NCBI GenBank assembly: GCA_017163975.1
Contig: JAFFSR010000095.1
Span: 278,001 to 342,000, forward strand
Source: Anastatus disparis
Lineage: Eukaryota; Arthropoda; Insecta; Hymenoptera; Eupelmidae
DNA: 64,000 nucleotides
Direction of reading: 5' to 3'
The notes beneath the pieces are model-generated. The model worked only from the letters and a program-made list of their open reading frames with translations. It was not told the origin of the DNA and ran no database searches. Each line of letters begins with the position of its first letter. The stretch's first letter is position 1. Of this stretch, positions 53,618 to 64,000 are shown in pieces. Position numbers and translations under genes: made by a program.

Positions 53618-55893
53618 CCCACATAGCATGAAATATTTCTGAAATATTTTTGAAATATTTCATTGAAAGATTCGGAATAAAACAGAAATATTGATAAGAA
53701 ATATTTCTGAAATATTGATATGTCCTTCTAGAAGATTGATTTGAAATATTTCATGTAATGTTTCTGTAACATTCTTTCATTATTTTGTAAAATATTAATT
53801 TGTAATATTGTTGAAAGATTGTAGCAATATTTAACCGCAAGATTCATGTGAGATTATGAATCTTTCAAGAAATGTTTCTGAAATATTTCTGAAATCTTTC
53901 ATGAAATGTTGATTTGTAAGATTGTTGAAAGATTGCAGAAATATTTTATTAAAGGATTCATAAAAGATTATGAATCTTTCAAGAAAGGTTTCTGAAATAT
54001 TTCTAAAATCTTTCATGAAATATTGCTTTGTAACATTGTTGAAAGATTGCAGAAATATTTTATTAAAGGATTCATAAAAGATTATGAATCTTTCAAGAAA
54101 TGTTTCTGAAATATTTCTAAAATCTTTCATGAAATATTGCTTTGTAACATTGTTGAAAGATTGCTAAAATATGTTATTGAAGGATTCATAAAAAATTATG
54201 AATCTCTCAAAAAATGTTTCGGAAATATTTCAGAAATCTTTCATGTAATATTGATATGTTATATTGTTGAAAGATTGCCCATCAGTTTAACTAAAGTATT
54301 CATAGAGGATTATTAACCCTTTCGGAAATATTTTTGGAATCTTTCATGAAATACTGATTTGTAATATTGATGAAAAATTCTATCAGATATTATTTTTGAT
54401 TTTGTAAGAGTTGCATCTCAAACCATATTAGATACTTATACATTTATTTGTTATTTATAATTTAAGCGCTTATTTATTTGTATCAAGAATTTTCGGTCTT
54501 ATATACTAAACGAGAGAGCGTCCCACCACTTGCGAGAGTTAGCCAACCACATTTACGATCACATGAAAATATAATCAAGTAGCCACCTGCTGGCAAGATG
54601 GAAGAATTGCTACAAACGCGAGAGAACTACAAATATTTAAACAATATTTCTCCAATATTTCACTGTTATATTCATAAATTTTTCGGAATACTCCATGAAA
54701 TATTTCTGGAATTTGACAGAAATATTTCATGAAATTTTTCTTGAAAAATTTGCGCATTATTGATTTGAAATATTTTAAGAAATAGTGCAGCAATATTTCT
54801 TCGATATTTCAGTGTTATGTTCATACATTTTTTTTAATACTTCATGAAATGTTTTTTAAATATAACAGAAATATTGCATGAAATGTTTCTTGAAAGATTT
54901 GCGAAATATTGATTTGAAACATTTCAAGAAATAATTTAGTAATATTTCTCGAATATTTCGGTGTTAGATCTAAAAATAGTTTGGAATAAAACATGAAATA
55001 TTCCTTCAATATTACAGGAATATTTCATACAATGTTTCTTGAAAGATTGGCGAAATATTGATCTGAAACATTTCAAGAAATAATCTAGTAACCTTTCTCA
55101 AGTATTTCAGTGTTGGATTTAAAAATAGTTTGGAATAAAACATGAAATATTCCTTCAATATTACAGGAATATTTCATGCAATATTTCTTGAAAGATTGGC
55201 GAAATATTGATCGTAAACATTTCAAGAAATAATCTAGTAACCTTTCTCAAATATTTCAGTGTTGGATTCAATAATTGTTTGGAATAAAACATGAAATATT
55301 CCTTCAATATTAGAGGAATATTTCATGCAATGTTTCTTGAAAGATTGGTGAAATATTAATGTGAAACATTTCAATAAATAATCTAGTAATTTTTCTCAAA
55401 TATTTCAGTGTTGGATTCAAAAATAGTTTGGAATAAAACATGAAATATTCCTTCAATATTACAGGAATATTTCATGCAATGTTTCTTGAAAGATTGGCGA
55501 AATATTGATCTGAAACATTTCAAGAAATAATTTAGTAATATTTCTCGAATATTTCAGTGTTGGATTCAAAAATTGTTAGGAATAAAACATGAAATATTCC
55601 TTCAATATTACAGGAATATTTCATGCAATGTTTCTTGAAAGATTGGTAAAATATTAATGTGAAACATTTCAAGAAATAATTCAGTAATATTTCTCAAATA
55701 TTTCAGTGTTGGATTCAGAAATTTTTTTGGAATAAAACATGAAATGTTGCAGCAATATTACAGAAATATTTCAATGAATTATTTCATATTCTTAAACTGT
55801 AATATTTCAAAGAAATATTTGTTCATCACTAATTTAATATTTTACTGAAATATTTCATGTAATCTTTTTTTGAAATATTTCATGCTATGTGGG
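53618..55893. mobile_element. 2.3-kb non-autonomous element built of tandem repeats
   Basis: The ends are CCCACATAGCATGAAATATT and its reverse complement. The left third has four ~115-bp units (ATGAATCTTTCAAGAAATGT, GATTGTTGAAAGATTGCAGA). The right half has about six ~150-bp units (GGAATAAAACATGAAATATT, TTTCTTGAAAGATTGGCGAA). Almost the whole element is made of GAAATATTTC-like words and their complements. There is no ORF beyond repeat translation and no clear target duplication. The middle (54370-54640) is unique sequence. Confidence 0.7.
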
Positions 55894-56314
55894 AAATACT
55901 TCTGAAGAACTATGAAAAATTCTGAAATGAAAATTTCAAATGATATTTATATTGATAATTAAAAATTCTGATTGATAATTATTTTTAAAATTTTAATAAG
56001 TAACCACCTATTGAATACTAGAAAATTTCTTTTCTCAAGTTCTCATTTATTTAAGTGAAAATTTTCTTTAATATTACTTAAGAATGCCAACGAATTCATT
56101 AAAATTATAATTATGTTTTTATACCATTTTTCAAATAATAATGTTTAATATTTAATGTTATATTAGAGTTTCGAACATGTTCGATTTCATTTTTGTACTT
56201 ATTATATTCAATTTTTGTTTTGTCGTTTCATAATATTTCTTTGTAAACAATGTTTTTAGTGTAGAATATTTCATCTTTGACTTTTCTTGATTTTCCTGAT
56301 AATAATATTTTCAA
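55894..56314. other. AT-rich spacer before helicase fragment
   Basis: No gene is visible. On the minus strand the last part follows the helicase stop, so it may be Helitron 3' sequence. Confidence 0.3.
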
Positions 56315-56840
56315 TTACTTTTTATTAGTTGTTCTAGATAGTGACACGTATAACTGCCCATGACTGAAAATTGGTGTTGGTAAATACACTCCTAATTTTT
56401 TGAATGATTGTCCTTGCGACTTGTTAATAGTCATTGCACGAGCGAGATTTACAGGAACTTGTTTTCTGGTCATCTGAAATGGCAATTCATCATTTGCTGA
56501 TAAGGTCATACGTGGTAATAATACAGTGCTCCCTCTTTCACTTCCTGTCAATATTTGTGCAACAATGGTAAATTGTTTGAATTTCGTTATAACTAATCGT
56601 GTTCCGTTACAAAGTCCTTTATTCAAATTAAAATTCCTTAAAAGCATTACTATAGCTCCATTTTAAATTATATTTTATGTAGAGGTAAACTTTTTGGCGT
56701 CAGAGAATTTAAAAACTCTGTTGGCAAAATTGCGTCTAAACTTTCGTCATTTACATCTTCTGCAGAGTCAATACTCAAATACTCTATTACTGGTTCATTT
56801 ATTTTTGATAAAATTTTTTAATTCATTATTGTTATTGGTG
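56315..56840 (-). pseudogene. Helitron helicase, C-terminal fragment (PIF1-like)
   Basis: The open part (56647-56315) contains VMLLRNFNLNK, NGTRLVITKF, then INKSQGQSFKKLGVYLPTPI and GQLYVSLSRTT, the last helicase motifs of PIF1-like enzymes. Further coding upstream to about 56840 (DSAEDVNDESLDAILPTEFL) is separated by an in-frame stop near 56675. It ends at a TG microsatellite. It probably comes from a different copy than the Helitron at 31-53 kb, or from a rearranged one. Confidence 0.7.
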
Positions 56841-57920
56841 AATTGCGTATAACTTGGTGTGTGTGTATATATGTGTGTGTGCGCGCGTGTGTGTGTGTGT
56901 ACATGTATGTTTGCGTGTGTGTGTATATGTATGTGTATGTGTGTTCATGTATGTGTTTGTAAATGTATGGTGTAAAAGTGTGTACCGATAAAGTGTCTTG
57001 TATATTATTTGTAGCTCTAGGTGTATATTTCTGTGTGTGTAAGTGGGTTTGTCTATGCCAGTTAATATGTGTTCGTAAGCAGAGTAAAATTTTAGGTTTG
57101 TTAAGTGCCTGTTTATAAGTTATTATGCATGTGTATTCATTTAGGTTTGGGTTGTAGTGCATATATCGGTATGTGTGTGTGTGTGTGTGTGTGTGTTGAT
57201 GAATATGTGAATTACGATTCCCATTTATATTTTCACATATACATGTCACATACACAAGTACACATAAACACATACACTGATACACATAAACACATACCTA
57301 CATAACCACATACACTCATACACATAAACACATACCCACATAAACACATACACACATACAAATACACATATACACATACACATACACAACATTTGCCTCT
57401 CCATCTCCGTTTTTTTGTCTCCGTATTCTCGTCTCTTTATCTCTGTCACTCCGTCTCTGTTTCTTTGTCTTCGTCTCTTCGTCTCCGTTCCTCTATCTCC
57501 GTCTTTTCGTCTCCATCTTTCTGCCTCTCTATCTCCGTCCTTATTTCTATGTCTCTCCGTCTTTGCCTCTCCAACTCTGTCTTTCTGTCTCTGCCTCTCC
57601 GTCTCTGTCTCTCCGTCTCCGTCCCTCCATCTTTGTATCTCCGTCTCTGTTCCTACGACTCCGTTTCTTCGTCTTTGTCTCTCTGTCTTTGTCTCTCCGT
57701 TTCCGTTTCTTCGTCCCTCTGTCTATGTCTCTTCGTCTTCATCTCTCCGTTTTCGTCTGTTCGTCCTTCTGTCTATGTCTCTTCGTCTTCGTCTCTCTGT
57801 TTTCATCTTTCCGTCTATATCTCTCTGTTTTCGTCTCTCTGTCTTCTTCTCTCCATCTTTGTGTCTTTGTCTCTCCGTCTCCGTTCCTACGTCTCCGTGC
57901 CTTTGTCTGAAACACATGAT
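56841..57920. repeat. TG/CA microsatellites and CTCCGTCTCT minisatellite
   Basis: 56850-56960 and 57165-57200 are (TG)n-rich, 57240-57390 is CA-rich, and 57395-57905 is a degenerate CTCCGTCTCT array. The same order (helicase scrap, CA run, CTCCGTCTCT array) appears at 30025-30590, suggesting a duplicated segment. Confidence 0.6.
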
Positions 57921-58547
57921 TTAAAAGAATGAATTCCTATCATATTTTTTCATTAATTTAAATGGAATTCAGTAAAACAAATTTTTAATTTATCATGATG
58001 ATATGATTCGTATTTAAACAATTTTTATGCATATTAAGACTTTAATTAATCCTTTTTTTTTTTGCAATATATAAAAACTAAACTGCAATATAAAAATTTA
58101 TAAATCAAGACAATTTTTTTTTACTTTAAAATTGGCTAATTTATACATATTCATACAATATATGAAAATTTAACGGAGTGGCATTAGGGGCAAGGTAAAT
58201 TAAGCTTGTAAAATATTAAAATCAAGTTTCTTTTATCAGTTAATCCAGTAATCTACCATATTTAATATTAATAATTTTACTTTAATTAAATTTTAATTGA
58301 AATAGAAATCTTAATACTTCTATTAATAAATAACTTTATAAACATTAAAATCATTTAAGTGTAAACAAATACAAAAATATATTGTTAAAAGATTGATTTT
58401 AATAACAATAAAGACAATTCCTCGCCGTCACATCATTGCATATTAGTGCACGGTGTGACGTATAAATGATTCCTAATAACATTGATTAGTAACTATAAGA
58501 TATATTTAAATAAATATATAAATACACTATTATTACAAATAAATATA
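57921..58547. other. AT-rich spacer
   Basis: I see no gene or clear repeat here apart from poly-T/A runs. Confidence 0.4.
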
Positions 58548-59650
58548 CACTGAAAAAAATTTAGTGATTTCAATAAAAATTTATTTGGTTCAACTAAATG
58601 GTTTGTTCCAATACTCCCTAACAAATATTTATTTGAACCAAACCACAATATTTAGTTAAATTCAATAAATATTTGATTACTTTAAATAAAATTTTTAGTT
58701 TGAACAATTAAATATTTCATTGAAATCAATTTTTCACACTCTCAAAACAAGCAAATATTTATTTAAACCAAATAAATATTTAGTTAATTCAACTTGATAA
58801 TTTGTTTGAATCAACTAAATATTGATTTGAACGAACTAAATATTTCATTAAATGGCAAATCCCATTCTCTTAAAACAAGCAAATACTTATTTAAACCAAA
58901 TAAATATTTGGTCAATTCAACTTGATAATTTGTTTGAATCAACTAAATATTGATTTGAACAAATTAAAGATTTCATTAAATGGCGAATCCCATTCTTTTA
59001 AAACAAGGAAATATTTATTCAAACCAAATAAATATTTGGTCAATTCAACTTAATAATTTGTTTGAATCAACTAAATATTGATTTGAACGAACTAAATATT
59101 TCATTAAATGGCAAATCCCATTCTTTTAGAATAAGCAAATATTTACTTAAATCTAAATAAATATTCAGTCAATTTAACTTGATAATTTATTTAAATCAAC
59201 TAAATATTTATTCGAACGAATTAAATATTTACTCAAATAGCAAATCCTATTATTTAAATTAAGCAAATATTTATTTGAATTTAAAAAATGTATTGATTCA
59301 AAGCACTAAATTTGAAAATTGAGCTTTGTAGATCGAAATAAATGTTTGTTTGGATGGATAAATTATTTGTTATAACAAATAAATTATGTACTTTTATCAA
59401 TAAAACATTTGATTCTACCAATAAAATATTTCTTTGAATTAACAAAATATTTGGTTGATTCAAATAAACTATTTGGTTTCATCAATAAAAGATTTCTTAA
59501 AAATAAAAAAAATATTTAATCAATTGACATATTAAGACTTCTGATATATGCATATATATCAATATACTTCAATTTAATAAATATTTAATTAAATTCATTT
59601 TGTTCTATCAAACAAATGAAATAATTAATTTCAACTAAACCATTTATTTG

Positions 59651-59712
<62 letters not shown>
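58548..59712. repeat. Satellite-like array related to 19.5 and 26.8 kb
   Basis: It starts ACACTGAAAAAAATTTAGTG. Units of ~120 bp follow with AAACCAAATAAATATTTGGT, CAATTCAACTTGATAATTTG and TGGCAAATCCCATTCTTTTA. It degenerates and ends in a (TA)n tract at 59657-59712. It shares the terminal CACTGAAAAA word with the array at 19503. Confidence 0.6.
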
Positions 59713-59715
<3 letters not shown>

Positions 59716-59799
59716 TCTATGTATATTTTCACATATACATGTCACATAAACCTATACACACATACATGTACACATTTATACATATGAACATACACATAC

Positions 59800-61816
59800 A
59801 AAAGGAGTCAGCAAATACTAGCAAAATATCAAAAAAGTTGAGCACGTTTGGTAAGTCTTGGATGACTGCTTCTATTTGACGTTGCCAAATAGCAGGTATA
59901 TTGGCTGCGCCGTAAACAACTCGTGTTGGGCGAATTAGTCCAAGTGTTGGCGTATTTAGGGTTAACGCATGGCTAAACTCTGCATCTACCGGTAAGTGCG
60001 TATAAGCGTCGGTGATGTCGAGGTGACAAAATAACGTTGCACTTTTTATTTTATTGAAAATGTGCTCGACTTTTGGAATGGGGTGCTCGTCAATGATTAT
60101 ACGTGGATTTAAGGTTGGTTTGTAACTACCCGTAATTGTAATTTCGCCGTTTTTCTTAACAACAACATGAGTTGTTGATGCCCATTCTGCAAAATTCGAC
60201 TCTTCGATGATAGCCAGATGTTATTTTTGCATCAATTTCTTTGGCATACGCCTCGCAGAAAGTGTAAGAAATTTCACGTGCGCGCGCGAATGTCGATGAT
60301 ATACCAGGCTTTAGATGCATCTTCACTGGCGGTCCTACTTGTTTGCCGGCACTTGAACTAAAAACATCAGCGTATTTTTCAAGCAATTAATCAAGGCGGG
60401 GTTTTTCTTGCTGCAGTTGCTACGGAGGTGCAGCTGTTACTGCTTGTATTTGAAGTGGGAAAAATAGCTTAGCCCAGTTAACTTCATGCATGAACTGTGT
60501 GAGCCACTCACGTCCGAACAGTGAATCATAGTCGCCCTCTATGATGTATAAATTGAGTTTACGTGTCGTTGCTCCAACGATTACGGTGACAGTAGTGTAG
60601 TCAATACAATTAAGGCGATGATGCGAGTAACTCATGAATTGTCTATCGGTTAGCTGCAATGTAAAGTTAGGTTTTATTCTTCTAAGCGTATTACTGCTGA
60701 TGAGGCCACATAGTGCCCCCGTATCTAATTCCATATCTATAGCTTGCCCGTCCATTTTCACAGACGATATCTTTTTATCGCAATTTTTGACTGCTTGAAT
60801 TTCGCCAACTTTATTGAATTGCATTAGTGTGTAAACTTGATGAGCAGGCATTTCTGCATTTTGAATTTGATCTGTAGACTGTGTTGCATTCGTTGGTCTA
60901 CATACTTTTGCTATATGCTCTTTCTTTTTGCATTTATAACACTCGGAATCGTAATACGGGCATTGGCTATGCTTTTCTCCGCATCCATAGCATGTAGAAA
61001 ATTATTTGGTAGGCTCTCTTGTTTTAGATGGCGTGCGTGTTGTGCGGTGCGATGCTTGAATTTGTTGCTGTGAGCGCGAAGGTGCTCTGTAACGGTTTTT
61101 ATTTTTATTGCACTTGAATTGTAATGGAGTTGATATAAGCACGTGTGCTTTTTCGACTATTAACTTGGATTTCATTTCGTCTGCAGTCGAGTGGATTCAA
61201 GAGGATACGCAATTTCATATGCGGCTTTGAAATCTGCTGGCTTTTTTGCAATTATTTCATCACAAATCTCCCGGTCTTGTAGTCCATGTTTTAATTGTTC
61301 AATAAGCATCCTATCTAAGAATTCCCCATATTCGCAGTATGCCACTCCTTGCCTCAATCGTAAAGCAAAGCTGGCGGTAGTTTCGTCTTGTTGTTGCGTA
61401 ATATGACGAAATTTTACACTCTCAGCATATTTGTTTTTCATGCTGTGGAAATGTGCTTTGAGGATTGTGCATATTTCTTCGTATGTACAATTCTCTGGCA
61501 ATTGAGGAGAAATGAAGAACTTTAAAGCGTTGTGTAATTCCATGTCCATATGAACACGTGCATGGTTGGCGTGTTGCTCTAGGGGTATTTTACTTAATTG
61601 CAATACCCAGTCAAAGCGCTTAAAATAATCTTCAACTGTCGTGCCATCGGTTAAATGGAATTCTTGAAAACGGAATGTTGGTGGCTTGGGCGCGTGCTGC
61701 GTGGCTTCGTCATCTTGCCGTGGAATAGTTTCTTTGAATGCGCTCGTTATGGCACGCGTCAATGCTGTAATCAACTCTTCCCCAATTTCTACGGGCATTT
61801 TACTATGCGAACGCAA
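59800..61816 (-). pseudogene. Gypsy-type gag-pol, 5' half
   Basis: On the minus strand, gag runs 61816-61172 (EIGEELITALTRAITSAFKE, LDRMLIEQLKHGLQDREICD, YEIAYPLESTRLQ). It is followed by a broken zinc-knuckle region (61170-60860). The protease frame 60851-60420 has MELDTGALCGLIS as the D-T-G active site and LFGREWL. The RT start is in 60386-60156 (EKYADVFSS, VKMHLKPG), then after a frameshift near 60210 in EWASTTHVVVKKNGEI, HLDITDAYTHLPVD and VLNFFDILLV, where the usual Y-x-D-D is degenerate. The rest of pol is missing; the element ends near 59800 at microsatellite. There are several frameshifts and stops. Confidence 0.8.
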
Positions 61817-61910
61817 TTTCCATGCTTATTTAGAATAGAATAGTACTACACTTCTCTCCCCCAGCAAGTCTTATCACTTTAGCCTACTAAACGAATGAGC
61901 GCGTTCGACT

Positions 61911-61924
61911 CACTTCTGACACCA
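61911..61924 (-). other. Gypsy primer binding site
   Basis: Minus-strand TGGTGTCAGAAGTG lies just downstream of the LTR. TGG followed by sequence complementary to a tRNA 3' end is the usual form for priming minus-strand DNA synthesis. Confidence 0.55.
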
Positions 61925-61932
61925 ATTTTTTC

Positions 61933-62214
61933 TGTTGTGTATTTAGGCAATTTTATGGAATGAATTGTGAAATCAAACTTAGTGATAAACTTTATTCTTA
62001 ATAATGATTAACTTGTTACAATGTCTTATTATACAAATATAAATTACGTTCAATAGTCTTTTACACGCTTTACACGCACAGTTAATGTAGCCATCTTGAC
62101 CTCCTTTTTCTGTCTAGCCGCTTACCTTCTAAGTAACTACTCTTGTCAAGAAAGGTTAGGTTATTCATGAAAGGCAAGAAAGAGGGCGGCACTATTTAGA
62201 AGATCGCAAATACA
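61933..62214 (-). repeat. 5' LTR of the Gypsy fragment
   Basis: On the minus strand it begins TGTATTTGCGATCTTC and ends CTAAATACACAACA, about 282 bp. It contains an AATAAA (near 61997) and is followed by the primer binding site and gag. No 3' LTR was found on the other side, consistent with truncation at 59.8 kb. Confidence 0.6.
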
Positions 62215-62530
62215 CGATTTATCACCTGATAAATCACCTGACTTCATGACATGATCTGACAGGTGATTAATCAAGTGAAAAATCATGTGATTAATCAGAT
62301 GAAAAATCAGGTAATGAATTTAAATGAAAAATCAGGTGATTAATCAAGTGAAAAATCAAGTGATTAATCAGATAAAAAATCAGATAATGAAATGAAATGA
62401 AAAATTAGGTGATTAATCAAGTGAAAAATCAAGTGATTGATCAGATGAAAAATCAGGTAATGAAATGAAATGAAAAATCAGGTGATTAATAAAGTAAAAT
62501 ATCAAGTGATTATTTAGGTATCATGATTCG
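62215..62530. repeat. Tandem AGGTGATTAATCAAGTGAAAAATC repeat
   Basis: Units of ~24 bp and their variants (AATCAAGTGATTAATCAGAT, AATGAAATGAAATGAAAAAT) repeat about twelve times. Its left end has inverted words (TTTATCACCTGATAAATCAC). It could be half of a foldback element. Composition recalls the MITE at 14502. Confidence 0.5.
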
Positions 62531-63346
62531 TTCTATACGTTTTATTTGTATCTATATTATATTTTTATTAGTTGACCAATATAACATAGTTTTAATAATC
62601 GAGAATTTCAATAGTGGAAATCAAACATACAATCTTAAATGTTTTCAACATCTATTGAATAATAAAACAGATGCAAAAACAATACATAAGAATATATACA
62701 ATGCCAATAAATTTATCATATTCATATCACCAAGTTTGCACTAATTTTAGGCAATAATTGGGTACATATACACATGAAGGAAGCCAAAATTTCAGACTTC
62801 AATATTACCACGGTAATATGAAAGATAAATCATACATAAAAATATATATTTATATTTAATATAAAAAATAAATCATACATGAAAATATATATTTTAAACT
62901 TTCATAACTCCTTATTGGTGGCTCTTTCTTACGCAGTCAAAAATTTATTTTGAAGTTAATAAAAAATAGAAGAAAATCAGCCCTCGAAAAGCAATTTTTA
63001 AAGTGGCAAACAATGAGTGATTTCAATTACCATGTAATACATGTAAGAACCAATAGAAAACTTTAAAATTTAGGTCTGTAAAAAATCACACTAATTCTTC
63101 TCTTCATTTACATCAAGAAGTATTTTCATGAATTTCTCTCTAAAACATCAGAATTTTCAGAAAAAAAATCATAAAGTTGGGACTTTTTCAAAAATTTTGA
63201 AAAATTTTCAAATTTCAAGGATAGCTCTTGATCCTCTCAATCTAGATCATTGAAAATTTTTTTATATATTTTGGGTAACAGAAAGAATACATTTTTAGAG
63301 TTTGAGCGATTTTTATTTTTTTGCTCTCTCAGTTGGCGTGAAATGT
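62531..63346. other. AT-rich spacer
   Basis: No gene is supported; the 73-codon frame at 62523-62744 shows no recognisable domain. Coding similarity to Helitron helicase starts at 63347. Confidence 0.4.
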
Positions 63347-64000
63347 CCCATGTATATATAGACGGTCCAGGTAGCAGTAGTAAAAGCTACTTATTAAATA
63401 CATTTATAACTTATCTTAAAATTCATGGAATCAACTATTTAGTTGTATCAAGGACAGGTATAGCGGCTAATTTATTACAAGACGGTGTAATAGTACATAC
63501 AGCATTTAAATTACCGTTAAACAAATCTGAAGACACAATATGTAATATTAATGCAAACAGCGAAATAGGTAAAAAAAATGAAAAATGTATCAATTGTTAT
63601 CTGGGATGAAATCACAATGACATCAAAATACGCTTTTGAAGCCATCGATCGCATGTTTAAAGATGTATGTGATAATAATTACTTGTTTGGAGGGAAAACA
63701 TTTATCATATCAGGTGATTTTATACAAACATTACCAATAGTAAAACATGGAAATAGAACACAGATAGTAGAAAATTGTGTCAAAAAAGCTATTTATGGGA
63801 ACATTTTCGATATATGTCTTTGAAAGAAAATAAACGTTTATCGGGATCAGATTATAAATTTAAAAATTGGTTACTAAATATAGGAAATGGTAATTTTCAT
63901 TTAAAATATGAAAACGGAAATGAAGTTATACGAATTCCAAAAGAAATATTGTCAAATGGCAATCTAATTTATGAAATTTATGGGCATAATATAAATATTG
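63347..64000 (+). pseudogene. Helitron helicase, N-terminal part (second copy), runs off window
   Basis: SHVYIDGPGSSSKSYLLNTF is a Walker A motif in which the usual G-G-S-G-K-S reads G-S-S-S-K-S, so ATP binding is probably lost. VIWDEITMTSKYAFEAIDRM gives Walker B (DE), and GGKTFIISGDFIQTLPIV gives the next PIF1 motif. Frame changes occur near 63580 and 63820. Coding continues to the window end (NKRLSGSDYKF, IRIPKEILSNG). It is nearly identical in places to 31390-31690 on the other strand, so both derive from one Helitron family. Confidence 0.75.

Noticed and set aside
53831..54130. 99-codon minus-strand frame with a repeated FMKDFRNISETFLERFII unit
   Set aside because: It translates the ~115-bp DNA repeat whose length happens to keep frame; neighbouring units are broken and there is no start context.
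57393..57932. Long Ser/Leu/Val-rich plus-strand frames
   Set aside because: They are open in several frames at once because they translate a CTCCGTCTCT minisatellite.
60837..61073. Plus-strand frame over the Gypsy zinc-knuckle region
   Set aside because: The minus strand carries gag-pol homology on both sides; this is a shadow.

Overview
This is a eukaryotic, AT-rich, repeat-dense window, most likely from an arthropod (probably insect) genome. It has no bacterial-type operons, no rRNA and no intact single-copy host gene that I can recognise. Almost everything identifiable is a mobile element, often nested in another, with long stretches of microsatellite and minisatellite between them. The element families (Polinton/Maverick, Helitron, RNase H-bearing LINE, Gypsy, SINEs, foldback MITEs) suit an insect, but I cannot name the species.

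Layout. 1-15.5 kb: an old, decayed Polinton (virus-like transposon of the adintovirus type). The C-terminal end of its DNA polymerase B probably lies at 2-334, and its ATPase, integrase, capsid and protease relics at 8.5-15.5 kb. It has been split by a 4.5-kb DNA transposon with half-kilobase inverted ends (1033-5500), a 1.7-kb foldback element with a tRNA-like segment in each arm (5708-7438), a possible solo LTR and a small MITE. 15.8-20.5 kb: MITEs, a tRNA-derived SINE with a 12-bp target duplication, and a satellite-like array. 20.5-26.8 kb: a 6.3-kb LINE with 12-bp target duplications. 27-31 kb: satellites, another SINE-like repeat and two foldback MITEs. 31.4-53 kb: a minus-strand Helitron gene interrupted by a full-length 17.6-kb Polinton (34182-51779). 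53.6-55.9 kb: a repeat-filled element with terminal inverted repeats. 56.3-64 kb: Helitron helicase pieces, satellites and a 5' half of a Gypsy retrotransposon.

The 34-52 kb Polinton is the centre of interest. Both ends can be placed to the base: imperfect ~120-bp terminal inverted repeats starting with AG, flanked by the 6-bp duplication ATTATG, inside the conserved GQIYH region of the Helitron Rep gene. Its plus-strand genes run polB (truncated), packaging ATPase, small basic protein, conserved ARKM-type protein, PLA2-like protein, integrase with chromodomain, minor capsid candidate, small virion-core candidate, major capsid protein, conserved DVQ-type protein, adenain-like protease, and a 272-aa accessory gene. 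Two minus-strand accessory genes stand out. One is a 294-aa acidic/basic protein with a terminal zinc-ribbon-like cluster. The other is an 88-aa ORF at 42448-42714 that reads as a minimal PPP1R15/GADD34-type PP1 regulatory subunit, the class of protein that directs PP1 to dephosphorylate eIF2-alpha and that some large DNA viruses use to counter host translation shut-off. Several core genes carry a nonsense codon or frameshift and polB has lost its palm region, so the copy is probably immobile, but many ORFs remain open.
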